Below are positions 35,404 to 46,147 of a stretch of 64,000 nucleotides of DNA, in pieces. The position numbers were made by a program, and so were the translations under genes. The notes under the pieces were generated by a model that was given only the letters and a program-made list of their open reading frames with translations, did no database searches and was not told the origin of the DNA. Numbering within the stretch: position 1 is the first letter of the stretch; the number at the start of each line of letters is the position of its first letter. Source of the DNA: Prostheceraeus crozeri (taxonomy: Eukaryota; Platyhelminthes; Polycladida; Euryleptidae); contig CAJQUW010003210.1 in the NCBI GenBank assembly GCA_907163375.1, forward strand, positions 55,698 through 119,697, written 5' to 3'.

Positions 35404-35453
35404 CAGTTGCCTGTGAGAAGCCTGGAACACAGGTGAAACTGGTCTGGGCAACA
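35404..35453 (+). ncRNA. Hammerhead-ribozyme-like motif downstream of the second PLE
   Basis: In order: GTTGC (35406-35410), a core box CTGTGAG, stem II CCTG/CAGG around GAACA (35421-35433), then GAAAC, two bases, GTC (35435-35444), and GGCAAC (35447-35452), which pairs with the first block to form stem I. This is the type I hammerhead order with minimal stem III. The left core box and the helix junction are off-consensus, so activity is doubtful. It lies 157 bases after the GIY-YIG stop, the expected place in a PLE. Confidence 0.55.
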
Positions 35454-35526
35454 AAATTGTGCTTTTTCTTTTTGCCTTCTGCGTGGGTTACTATTTGTCG
35501 TATTAATTTCCATTTTTTCATTTCAC

Positions 35527-35531
<5 letters not shown>

Positions 35532-35568
<37 letters not shown>
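35532..35568. repeat. (TA)n microsatellite
   Basis: An uninterrupted run of alternating T and A, 37 bases. The Tyr-Ile repeat read through it is not a protein. Confidence 0.95.
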
Positions 35569-35572
<4 letters not shown>

Positions 35573-35589
35573 CGATAATTACAGATGGT

Positions 35590-35960
35590 TTTTAAACTTT
35601 TATCAAAGTTGGATGCTATTCCTGATCAATTTAATTTCATACAAATGCAATACATGACACAAGTACATTGTAAACCGCTTACTACCTAGCACATACGAAG
35701 GATGTCTGCCAAAATAATTTTGGTATGTTGTTTTTCATCAGCCAAAGAGAGAGAGAGAGAATTGTTGGTAACGCTACACACCAAACTGATGCAAGCATAA
35801 ACGAAAGATAGTCATGTTTCGCATGGAAAATATACCAAATCTTTGAAAATGTCCGAGAATCTCGTATCAATTGCTAGTTTAAAATTGCATGTGCCATTGA
35901 TATCAATTAGCACGTTTTTTGCTTGTTTTTGATATCAATTTGCACGATAGAGTCATGGCT
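35590..35960 (+). repeat. Dispersed duplicated segment with CATTGTAAA MITE
   Basis: Second copy of the segment at 33750: ggatgctattcctgatcaat, then the MITE start cattgtaaaccgct (35668), cacatacgaaggatg, and the later gagaatctcgtatcaattgc block. A (GA)n run (35748-35761) lies inside. A third start of the same MITE, cactgtaaatcgct, follows at 36226-36240 with cacatacgaaggatgc. Confidence 0.6.
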
Positions 35961-36225
35961 GTATCAGCTCTTGATATTTGACATCTATCGATGACATATA
36001 TATTCATTCAGTTTTTAAAACAATCTTTACAAATTTTAATGGATTCCACAAAGTCGCCGTTATCAGTGCGAAGAAACGCTTGCGTGACATCAGACCTATC
36101 CTTTAATGAACACATGGGAGTGAGAGAGGACATCTTTAGACGTATCTAAATAATATTCGTGGATTTTACTTTTGATGCGCTTCAGAGACAATATTTTTTT
36201 AATGAATATTGGGTCTATTTACTAC

Positions 36226-36340
36226 ACTGTAAATCGCTCAATACCAATCACATACGAAGGATGCATGTATACATGTATACATACATGTACATGTGTGTAT
36301 ACATGTACATGTATGTATTTTGGTATACATGTATTTCTGT
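36226..36340. repeat. CACTGTAAA MITE end and ATGTATAC simple repeat
   Basis: The MITE start at 36226 is followed at 36261-36333 by a degenerate run of atgtatac/acatgtac steps. The aromatic-rich frame here is a product of that repeat. Confidence 0.6.
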
Positions 36341-36426
36341 ATTCTCTTGGTATATATTTGTATGCCTTTCGCATGTTATGTCAAATGTGTGTATGCTTTA
36401 CATACTAAAGCCATACCAGCACAATG

Positions 36427-38897
36427 TTAACCCTATAACTACTGAGAAAAATAGTAGCGTTACTTACGGTGGGGTCGCTGGCGACCCCAATCACAAAATT
36501 CCAAAATTATCTGATTGATATGTTGTAATGACCTTGAATTGCATTATACATTATCAAACAATTGAAATAAGTCATAGGGGAATCATTTAGTTCAAGTATT
36601 GGGTCAACATAATTGGCATAAACCTTCAGAATTTAGGGCTATACTTCATATGTATGCCTAATAGGCCTACATATGGCCTTCTCTTCTTCGATGCAGTGCT
36701 AGGCAATTGAAAGACTAGCTATTACACTGATAGTTGACAAAGACATTGCAGCATCGAGTTCAGTGTAAGTAACTATCTTGTCGTCTACATGTGTGTTCTT
36801 CCATACAAAGCTTATTCTGAAGGGGGAGTGAAGCGCTGTTCTAACGGGGACGCTATTATCAATAATTATCTCACTGTGGATGACACTGCATTCACGCCGA
36901 TAATTCCTGTAGGCCTAGACTTCATTGCTTTCCCACGAGGTGAGCTTGATTGTCATTGGTTGATACTTGAAGCAATCACGTCCTTGCAATAAATTGGTTC
37001 GTCTCATGCATGTGTCATCATTCAGATGCGTAACCTATGTCATGGCCACTGGCAGGGAACGTCGACAGGCTGCGATTTCGGCGACCAATTTACTATTTGG
37101 AGAACTTCATGATGAAGAAGATATCATCAGCGATGACACCTCTGACTCCGAAGAAATTGACAATGTTGTATCTAATGCCGAATGTAATATGACTTTTCAC
37201 ACATGAGTAGCGACGACGAAGACATAGCCCCTCTGCCACAGCGAATAGGCCTACAGCAACGTGATATTACTGATTCAGCTCCTCGTCGTGATTCCGCTTC
37301 TCGTCTTGACAGCTTCAAGTCACAGGATGGGACAGTGTGGTCTCCACATCCGATCACGGACAATCGCGGCCGTCATCCACTATCGAACATCGTAAGAACG
37401 TAAGCGGACCCTCTCGTCTGGTTAGGGAAGCGGCTTCCTCTCCAAGTGCTACATTCATGAGCTTCGTTACACCTGAGATAATTGACATTGTCGAAAAATT
37501 TTACAATACTGAAGGACACCGTGTATATGATGACTGGATTGATACCACCGCAATGGAAATAAGGACTTATCTCGGAATGATCATTATTGCTGGGGTCTAT
37601 CGAGGACGACACGAACCCATCGCTCATCTGTGGAATCTGTAAGACGGCCGTTCGATATTTCGACAGGCTATGGCGCGTGACCGCTTCCAACATTTGACGC
37701 GTGTGCTGCGCTTTGATGACAAAGAAACCAGACAGGAGCGATGTCTACGAGATAAGATGGATCCAATTCGCGAGGTGACTGAAAAAATTGCAAGCAGATG
37801 TCGCAACAATTTCAAACCTGGATTTCAGTGTTGTGTAGACGAACAACTTGTTGTGTATCGTGGACGCTGTCCTTTCCGTGTCTACAAGCCAGGTAAATAT
37901 GGCTTGAAAGTTTGGGCCTGCTGCGACGTGGATACGTCTTATGTTTGTAATTTTGAACTCTATACTGAGAAGATTGGCCGAAGTCCGGAAGTTGGACAAG
38001 TTACTCGCGTAGCTTTGGATATGACATCGTCATTACAAGGTTCGGGAAGAGGGTGCACAGCGGACAATTTTTTCTCCTCGAAAGTTTTGGCCGAATCCTT
38101 ACAAGCGCGAAATGTGACTTATTGTGGCACAGTGAGAAAGAACAGGTTTCTCCCTCCGATTATCTCTGACGTGCAAGGAAGAGAAATCAATTCTTCTGTT
38201 TTCGCGTACACCAAAGACTTGACTCTTTTGTTTCTTATGTTCCTAAGAAGCAGAAGAATGTGATTTTGATGTCATCACAGCATCATGATGGTCGGATCAG
38301 TGAAAGAAGAGACAAGAACCCGGAGATCATTATCCACTACAACAGAACAAAAGGAGCTGTGGACACGGCCGATCAACTCCTGAGAACATACTCTTGTCAG
38401 TGCAAATCTCGCCGTTGGCGAGAATGAGAATGCAATTCTCATTTACAGATACATGTGCATTCCTGCATGAGCCATACCTATGTGCAGATGAAAATAAGTA
38501 TGCCTATAATACTTCACAGCTAACATTGTAGGCCTATTCAGCAATTGTTTACCTTTGATAATAAAACAAATTAACAGTAGATAATGTTCATTGAGTCATT
38601 TTTCTATACAGCCATGGATTTACGAAAGGAATTCATGCTCATAAAATACGCAACAACATTAAATATCAGTGGGGTCGCCAGGGACCCCAGCCGTAAGTAA
38701 CGTTTGAATATTTTTAAATCATTGCTACTTTTTTGTGAAAGGGGGTATAAGTAAACGGTATCGTCCAGGCACAGTTAATACGCCAACTTGAAAATACACG
38801 GTTGAAATAATCAGCAAAAAATAATTTTTGGACTTAAAAAATACGATGAAAGGAAGCTTTGGGGTCGCTAGCGACCCCACCGTAGTTACAGGGTTAA
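36427..38897 (+). mobile_element. piggyBac transposon with palindromic subterminal repeats
   Basis: TTAA target duplications (36427-36430, 38894-38897) flank tips CCCTATAACTAC (left) and GTAGTTACAGGG (right, inverted). Subterminal palindromes: ggggtcgctggcgacccc at 36471-36488, ggggtcgctagcgacccc (perfect 18-bp) at 38861-38878, and an inner one ggggtcgccagggacccc at 38671-38688 that keeps the ccgtaagtaacg flank of the left copy. The left tip is separated from its palindrome by 24 bases more than the right one. Length 2.46 kb, typical of piggyBac. Internal transposase is recognisable but broken. Confidence 0.9.
37042..38426 (+). pseudogene. piggyBac transposase (DDE_Tnp_1_7 type)
   Basis: Starts MATGRERRQAAISATN, followed by an acidic region (EEDIISDDTSDSEE, SSDDEDIAPLP). 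The catalytic fold runs FVTPEIIDIVEKFYN, FQHLTRVLRFDD, CVDEQLVVYRGRCPF (first Asp), YKPGKYGLKVW, GCTADNFFSS (second Asp), a VTYCGTVRKNRFLPP segment, and KGAVDTADQLLRTYSC (third Asp), so the DDD triad is present. Breaks: frame changes near 37205, 37340 and 38225, and one in-frame stop at 37640. After CKSRRW the C-terminal Cys-rich domain cannot be found, so the 3' end of the gene is deleted. Confidence 0.85.
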
Positions 38898-39424
38898 AAG
38901 AAAGCATAAATCATTTCCTAAGTACGTTGATTTAAGGCCTTTTGTCAATAAAGATCACACTAATGTTACTACTGTTTTGTAAGTAGTGAGATAATGACAT
39001 TCAAGAGTCATGCTTTCAATACTGAATTCAAATTTAATACACGTAAGTCTAAGGCATTTCATGAATAATCAATAAGATTCCAACCATCAACAATTATGCA
39101 TTATGTAATTTTGAAATTAAGCATATTATCAATCCGAAATAAAAACACATTATAATTTATGAACGCAAAAAATAGCTATGTTTGAGATATATAAGTCAAC
39201 AAGATTTCATTAAGATATCGTTTTAATGAAATGATGTCTATCAACTTGGGTCAGAAAGTCGAGTTAACTAATCGTCCTAATGTTGCCAGACAAATAAATA
39301 GCATCGACGACATCTTCGTGGAGCATAAAATTCACAATAAATCTAATGTACTTAAATATCACTCTATCTAACAAAATATATTCACGACTGGTATTACCGA
39401 AAAAAGTTATTTGACAGTAGTATG

Positions 39425-39426
<2 letters not shown>
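38898..39426. other. No recognisable gene
   Basis: AT-rich, short frames only. Confidence 0.5.

Positions 39427-39479
<53 letters not shown>
39427..39479. repeat. (TA)n microsatellite
   Basis: 53 bases of alternating A and T, the longest simple repeat in the window. It sits next to the MITE cluster that follows, as (TA)n at 35532 sits near other MITE copies. Confidence 0.95.
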
Positions 39480-39480
<1 letters not shown>

Positions 39481-39585
39481 CTATGTGACTTAAAGCTGTA
39501 CATACCAAACACATACCAGAGGCATACGAATAAAAATGAATTTGCATCGGGTCTCGTATATAAAACATATCAGCAATTCGTATTT

Positions 39586-39785
39586 CAGTGTAAAGCAGCC
39601 AATCACAGATAGAATAGTTCGTATCGCTTCATGCCAATCACATACTAAAGTAAGTGAGATGTGGTATGAAAAACATACTAGATCTCTGTAGACATACCAG
39701 AATCTCGTATCAGATGTTAGTTTCAAATTGTATGTGATTTTGGTATATGTTTGTATGTAATTTTCGTATCCAGCAATTTACAGTG
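39586..39785. mobile_element. CACTGTAAA-type MITE, most complete copy (200 bp)
   Basis: Starts CAGTGTAAAGCAG and ends CCAGCAATTTACAGTG. Internal blocks are cacatactaaag, ataccagaatctcgtatcag and aattgtatgtgatttt. The preceding 90 bases (39496-39590) are a right half of a related copy ending cagcaattcgtatttcagtg, so two copies are juxtaposed. CACTG tips point to a CACTA/Chapaev-like origin; that is inference, as no transposase is present. Confidence 0.65.
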
Positions 39786-39835
39786 TACGTATGCGATAAT
39801 CAGTAATATGTGGAATACATCCAATCTTTCAACAA

Positions 39836-40035
39836 AACTAAGCAAGTAGACAGTTTTTTCCACCATTTTGTCTGTTCACTGCTTGTTCTGAGCAGCCGCT
39901 TTTAACTATCCATTGTCTGATATTGTCTGTGATATTGATATCAATACCGGAGGCAAGGGTGATTCGGTTCTCTGTCGCATCTTTGCTGTCGTGTTTGTAG
40001 AACTAATCCACCTGATGTATGCTATCGTAATCCTA
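39836..40035 (+). repeat. Dispersed repeat shared with 34075-34275
   Basis: Matches agtagacagtt...ccatcattttgtctgtt and the gtcgt(g)cttgtagaactaa...cctgatgt block at 34073-34270. The same order on the same strand suggests a segmental copy, or a longer repeat that once spanned both regions. From 40036 to 40693 nothing is recognised. Confidence 0.55.
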
Positions 40036-40693
40036 AGCTTTATCGTACTTTCAGACATTTCCTCACTGTAGTTAGCTTGATGACGTTTTTGAAAAGCATT
40101 TTTGCAGGTCTGAATTTCACTTATTTTGCAGACATTTTGTTTGATGATTTTGAGTAGAGCGCACGACTTTCAGTTTTCTTGCATTATCATTGTCTGTTCG
40201 TCACATCATTGTCATCAGACATCGAAAATAATCTTTCAGCTTTGAATATTTGGCATTAAAGACAGCAGCAGAGCTTTTGCATCTTTCTCAAATGAAGTCA
40301 TTTCAAAACTTTGGGCATCCTAAAATGCCTTCATTCTTTGTAACCTCACTTAATGGTGTGTTTCCGGAGACTTGCAAGTCATTTTGAAAGAAAATCTTCC
40401 ACTTTTCATGATTGTTCTTTTTGAATTCTTCTCTGCGCACCAATCAATCTCATCAATCTGTTTTTGTATGTTCTGAACAACGACCTCAACCTCAACACCA
40501 TAATTAGGAATTAGTAAGGGCATTTACAGCAACAATTCAGTAGAAATTCAAAGCTGTCAGAAAGTCGTGAGAAATGTGCTGATTCAAATTCCGAATTGCT
40601 GCTCATTGCTATGAATTACGATGCGAAGATGAGCGTGTTAAAGCCAAAGAATGCTTCAATTATAAAATGATTTTCATGTGCTTTTTATTTTAG

Positions 40694-40806
40694 GAATAAA
40701 GGAAGGGCTTTCATCTCGACGTGCCTCAAAGTCGGATAAACCTAAACCCTCGCCGACTATGTTTCTTAGCCAAGCACGCCGTAGCGGATCAGTTCTCCTT
40801 AACTAA
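40694..40806 (+). CDS. Candidate terminal coding exon of a host gene (partial)
   Basis: A pyrimidine-rich acceptor (gtgctttttattttag) precedes a frame reading IKEGLSSRRASKSDKPKPSP, TMFLSQARRSGSVLLN and a stop at 40804-40806. The exon is GC-richer than its surroundings, has a plausible phosphosite-like basic/serine composition, and is closed upstream by a stop at 40663. It is the one place where I see a possible non-transposon coding exon. I do not recognise the family, and no partner exon was found upstream, where about 4 kb is occupied by a transposon and repeats. A chance open frame behind a T-rich tract is the alternative. Confidence 0.3.
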
Positions 40807-43607
40807 TGGTCAGACTGTATCGAATAATGCAGCAACAGAATGATTGTACAGAAATGCATCATTGTTTCCATTCGAAAGTCATGTGTCAGTTCTAAAACGT
40901 GAAAAAGTCAAACATTTTGATTTTTCACCAAGATTCCACAGAAGAATACACTTTCATTTAAGCAAGTCATAAAATGAAGGATTCATTCTACGTGGTACAA
41001 AATAGAGGTTTGCAAACTTAAAGAAATCTAGGCTGTTGTGTGTCAAAGGTTGTGGCATAGACCAGTGTTGGGGTAGTTACTTTATCTATCAATTAGTCCT
41101 CTGGTCAATGCGTTAGTTTGCATGCTCGGTAGAAGCTCATCCCGAAAGACGCATGCCTTGACAAAGGGAGGTGAGATCACAGTCAAACTGATAGCCAAAA
41201 TCAGAGTAAACTCGATCTCTATTGCAATTCTAAGGGTACAAAAAATGACAGCAGGCCACTTCCGCGTCCCACATCTCTAACAGCCGACAGAAAATAGGTG
41301 GACAGTGAGACGTCACTGTGTGAAACTGTATATGAAGAATGAGTGATGCCGGTATTAAGAAATGTGCTGCTTGTGTGAGTGTTCATCGCAGTGTTCATCT
41401 TCTTCGCCCTTTGCATTAATTGTGGGTTAAAGATGTGTGATTGCTTTTACCTCTGCTATTGTTGCGTCTCGTGTGTTGGACAGTTTCCCAATGAAACCGA
41501 CTTGAAAAGCCCACGAAATGTCCGACTGTTTCTTCACGGTGACTTAGTGACCCGATGAGGCGGATAAAGACAAAGAAATAAAGAGAATCAGCTTCAATGG
41601 ATATAGTATTTCTCATGACCTTGAGAAGTTTTTGTGTTGTCAGAACCTATTCCTACCTTTCTACCCATTCATTCTTCCAATGCTCTATGCTTATCAAAAT
41701 CTAGGTATACTGCATGTCACTGGCTTCTTTTTTGACCCCCAATTTTTGCAGCAAACTAATATTTTGGTCTTTTGGAAAGAATTGAAGGAATGCATTGATA
41801 CCAGGTGCTTTCATAGCCCTTTGCTGTCCTAATACACACCAAGTGAGCAAGTCTTAAATGCGCAGATATCCGACTGCATCAGCGAGTAAGAGCCTTCTGA
41901 AGGTGCGCATGTTTCATTAACTAAATGTCAGAACTTCTCTATTTATCACACACAACGCCTTTACACCCTTACTGTTGGTCTATTTCTATCATTGGCAATT
42001 TCGTGTTTTGTATTTCATTAAAATCGGACAAAAGTAGATTCCTCCGGTTATAATTAGTCACACTGAGTGTCTCAAGTCGTGCGTAAAACCTCTCAGACTC
42101 AGATGTCATAATTAGGAGTCACTGAAGTGTCGAAGGGTGTAAAGGACGAAAAGTTTTTTGATCAACAATTCTTTGGTTGTGAGGTTAAATCAGGTCTTTG
42201 AGAAACTTCTCTGTTTGCTCCTGTGAATGCTGGCTGCTGCGTAAAATGAGATGTTGTTGCTGAAGTATTAGAAGAATTCTCCTCAATTTCTTGAATGCAA
42301 CATTGTAAACTGTGCACCGTTAAGGATAGTGAGAATAACCGTTTAGCTTCACAAGAAGGCTTCTCAGATAGTTAGCCCCTTCGTACATATCATGGTCTTT
42401 TGACAATATTTCGACCGCATCTCTTCGGACAACATTTCGCAGCACATTGATCAAGTAACACCAAAAATTTGTAACCAAAAGAAAGAGGAGAACAATGTGG
42501 TTCTAATGGCAGCGCTCCTGACCTCGTACGATGCATAGAACTCCCTCAAATTGCATTTGAAAAAAAATCGAAGAAACCTTTAATTCTGAAAATAATACAT
42601 GCATGAAAGAGTTAATATCAGATATCTTTTACACGGGCGATTAGGGCATAATGAGCCGTGAACTCCCGGAGGGGGGCGGGAGGGGCTCTAAACCCCTCTG
42701 ACTTTGATGTTTCAATGACTCAATAGTCCCAAAAAATCAACGCAACACGATGATCATTCTAATTACGATAAACTGATAATTTTGAATAGCCTTTCTGTTA
42801 GAAATTGATTGCAGATGTCTTGAGCGTCTTGAGAACGTCTAAACATCTAGGAGTTTGATTGCATTGAGATAGCTAAACGCTGCCTAATGCATCTCAAATA
42901 GAGAGTTTTGAAAAAACATGCAAATTATAAATGCAGAAATACAATCGATGGCTTCATTTTGAGAACAATTTATTGATTTTAAATGTGTATTTAGATTAAA
43001 TGTTGCAATGACTTTTTACACTGCTGATTTTCGTTTGAAATTTCACATTTGTTCCATTGAGCAATCCGCCACAGAATATTCATCGATACTGTAGCCTATC
43101 ATGATTTTTTGCCACCACTGTAATGTCATTGCCAGTACAATTAAGTCGTTGAGTTATCATCATTCTTACGAAAACAATAATGTTTTCTGTCAAATACTAT
43201 TTGCATCAGCGACGCCCAGCTTTCAGTTGCTTAATTGTATATGATTAATTATTTTATCACTAAATGGTAATCATTATCTTCAAAATCGCATGCCGTCAAA
43301 GCATTGCAAAAATGAGAAATGTATCATTGCCACAAAAGTACATGTATAGTTATACCCAGGTTAATTCGTATAAAAGACTTTTGAGAGACGCTTTGAATGG
43401 AATCAGACGTGACCGTGCGAATTTTAGTAAAAATTATCAATATTTGTTGTAATTTCGATTTTGTCAAAAACATTGAAGCTTTCGATTTCATGGAGGTTAA
43501 TTTGCTTCCACTTACTGCTTGATTACATGAAATCACTTCAAATGAGAGATCATTGATTGTCGATCATGACAATAAATAATTTTGAATGTCATTGTTTTAT
43601 CTACTGT
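40807..43607. other. No recognisable gene; possible 3' flank
   Basis: If the exon above is real, its 3' UTR lies here. A G-rich patch (cggaggggggcgggaggggc) at 42677-42696 followed by taaacccctctgactttg resembles a patch at 63792-63826. Frames at 41219-41616 (minus) and 41632-41832 (plus) have no recognisable motif. Confidence 0.4.
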
Positions 43608-43626
43608 GTGATGAGTAGGGCTAGGA

Positions 43627-43696
43627 TCGGTTAACCGGTTAACCGGTTACACTTTCTCTTAACCGGTTACACTTTCTCTTAACCGGTTAAAATCGG
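43627..43696. repeat. Subterminal TTAACCGG arrays of the hAT element
   Basis: cggttaaccggttaaccggt is followed by two 20-base units of ttaaccggttacactttctc. The opposite end (44760-44822) has four further taaccg(g/a)tt boxes in inverted orientation. TTAACCGGTTAA is itself palindromic, so each box can bind a dimer. These are the likely transposase-binding sites. Confidence 0.8.
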
Positions 43697-44439
43697 TTAC
43701 GACGTTTCATTAGATTTAACGTGTACTACACTACGTGTATGATGAAATCCGATTGAACTAAAGATTTTACACTGGTTTCATGGAGTAGTGGTTGCTCTTT
43801 CATCCTCATCCACAATCCATTCAAACTCATTCATTACAATTCGCAATCCTTTAGTCGTGCTGCTACGTACACATGGTCAGTATATTTCAACAATTTTATT
43901 AGGTTAATGTACAATAAGATTATGTTGACATTTATATTTTCAATTTGATGTAATCTAAGTAACATCAGTCCATTTAATACTTATAGTGGGCCTATGCATA
44001 GAGTGACCTATTTAACTGCGGAAAGTCTTACACCATTTGTAGTTTTAACCTAAAAAGTGGTGAATAGGATAAGTTAGCAATAATAACACACAGACGACAT
44101 CGCATAGGCTATATATGACAATAAAAACTAACTCACTTTGAATTGAGTTGGCAAAGAATATAGGGCCTACATGTAGCCGTAGGTGTCACTTGCAAAATCG
44201 GTTTCTATTGAAACAACCACTTTGGAAATAACATTCGTAAATTTGGAGATGTAAGCTTACTTATCAAGTGGACAATAGGATAGATAGGTTTATTAAGCAG
44301 GATTCATACAGAAGCACTGACTATTATACTAGTAGAAATAGTAGAAACCAAAACTAGTACGCTAACGATTGAAACATAGCGAGTAATAAAAATGAAATAA
44401 TAATAGGCGTTTTTTGGAAGGAATGACAACCGTCCTTTA

Positions 44440-44700
44440 CAGCTACAATCATCGTTCATACAATGAATTGCAAGCGATCCCTGAAGTTATCGATGATCCA
44501 GTTGACGTATCCAGTGGATTATCCAAATCAGCCAGACTGTTAATGATATGGTTAAACTTCAGAGTATCGAAGACTTTTGAATAGTCGTAGGCAGCAACCA
44601 CAACATTATCAATTGAACTATCATCTAAACGTGAAGTTCTGTATTCATGCAATGAAATCACAGCACTGCAAATGGAAGAATTAGGTCAAAACCCAAAGTG
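44440..44700 (-). pseudogene. LINE reverse transcriptase scrap inside the hAT element
   Basis: The minus strand reads PNSSICSAVISLHEYR, then VVVAAYDYSKVFDTLKFNHI. This corresponds to the RT block GFRPxxS..A and the motif A box DxSKAFDTLxHxxL of non-LTR retrotransposons (here Y-D-Y-S-K-V-F-D). Only ~80 codons survive, with a stop in the first block. It was either captured by the hAT element or inserted into it. Confidence 0.7.
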
Positions 44701-45099
44701 GCAAGGTCCGTAGTTTTTGATATACCTTGACAACTAAATAAATACCGGGAATCCTCCTCTAACCGATTTTAACCGGTTAAAAATATAATCGGTTAACCGG
44801 TTACAAAAAAAATTAACCGGTCCTAGCCCTGGTGATGAGTATCACAGCTTGCAGGTATGTCGAGTTTGCGAGACTGGAAAGATAGGAGAATATCACTATA
44901 TAGCTTATGCACAAACAAAGGGAATCGAGATCTTTCGTGGCCGATTCGGCCCTCTTTGCCGTCCAATGCATTACTCAGCTTTTGATGAGATGCTGATGAA
45001 CTTTCTAATGGTATTCATTTGTTCTGATTTGCTCATGTTGCAAGCAGTGCATGGAATACAATTCAAACACACGTAGCGGAATACAGTAGAGTAACTATA

Positions 45100-46145
45100 C
45101 AGGGTGATTCAGTTCATCCCGCCGGTAATTAAACAGGTGGTGTTGAAAGATCGAAGTAGTCAAGAATTAAATTTTATAGCTAAGACTCACTAAAAAGTAT
45201 TATTAGCAAAATTGAATGCGGTTGTCTATTAACCCGGTCACAACAATTGCTCAAAATAAGACCTGTGCGCTGATACACATGCTTCACATCGCTTGAAGAA
45301 ATTAGTGTTTCATGCGTCTTATAGTAAGCTTGTCAATAGAATTCAAAACTGCTACAATTCTGTCTCTCACCTCATGAGTAGATTCTGGTCTTGGAATTTT
45401 GTAGATATGATCCCGTGCGCATCCCCATTGCCAAAATTGCTCATCTCCAGATCAGGACTTCGAGATGGCCAATTCCGATGGCCGTCTTTCGCATCCAGTG
45501 ATCTTAAGGATTTTAAGTAGTTAATCAGTGTTCTTGTTCCGCAGCTCCGTCTTGCTGGTAGATGAATGTCGGTTTTCTCCGAATGATAAAGGAATCACTG
45601 CTTCTTCATCGCATCATTTTTCAGTAGTTACTGTCCCACCAATGACTTCATGCACAATGCCATAGTCAAAAGTAATCATCGCCCGAAAACCCGATTGGAG
45701 ATTTGAGGGATTTTACGCAAGTCACATGAGGGTTTCCGTCGCACAATAAAAACTACTGTGCAGATTGACTTGACCATTTAAATGACAAACAGCTTCATAA
45801 GTGTAGACAATCTTTCGCTACCTGCCAGAATTTTTTCGTTGTTCATCTGTATAACGGTGAGGCAGAAGTTCAGCCAAGTTTCAAAATCTATTTCCTTCAG
45901 TTCTTGCACTCGACTAAATGTGAAGGGTTTTATTTCATTCTTGCACAATATTCTTTGCATCGGGGATTGCGGCGCGTCGAACTGTTCCGTAACTTTCCGC
46001 TGTGAAGTTTGGAGCCTACATGGATTGTCTCCAAACGCTTCAACAATTTCTGCTTCTCTTTTTCATCAGATAGTTGACACTCAGCAGGACCACATGAATG
46101 CTTCATCGGCAACACACTGAGTTTGGCGGGCTGAACTGAATCAGG
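45100..46145 (-). mobile_element. Mariner-like element, minus strand
   Basis: Left end (TA)CAGGGTGATTCAGTTCATCC, right end the inverted ctgattcagttcagcccgcc followed by TA (46146-46147). The tips resemble those of the mariner at 21 kb (CAGGGTGATTCA), so the two are relatives. About 1.05 kb, shorter than a complete element. Confidence 0.75.
45300..46120 (-). pseudogene. Mariner-like transposase, heavily decayed
   Basis: Reading the minus strand: an N-terminal SFSRVQELKEIDFETWLNF-like frame at about 45960-45780, VVFIVRRKPSCDLRKI, then YQQDGAAEQEH (second Asp box, compare QQDGAPPHF in the 21-kb copy) and NWPSRSPDLE near 45480-45450 (compare WPPRSPDLS). The frame changes several times and the first Asp box is not clear. 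Confidence 0.6.
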
Positions 46146-46147
46146 TA

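Larger units (their letters stand above)
43616..44831. mobile_element. Non-autonomous hAT element, 1216 bp, 8-bp target duplication
   Basis: Tips TAGGGCTAGG and CCTAGCCCTG are inverted (one tip base differs), and the octamer gtgatgag flanks both ends exactly (43608-43615, 44832-44839). That is the hAT signature. Both ends are packed with ttaaccggtt motifs. No hAT transposase is visible; instead the right third holds a LINE scrap on the minus strand. The exact duplication shows that the insertion is comparatively young. Confidence 0.9.

Noticed and set aside
35433-35657. Frame with a Tyr-Ile repeat, and the similar one at 39264-39512
   Set aside because: Caused by (TA)n microsatellites.
42677-42720. 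G-rich patch similar to 63790-63826 as a shared regulatory element
   Set aside because: Similarity is mainly runs of G and C with weak order; likely compositional or part of an undefined repeat.
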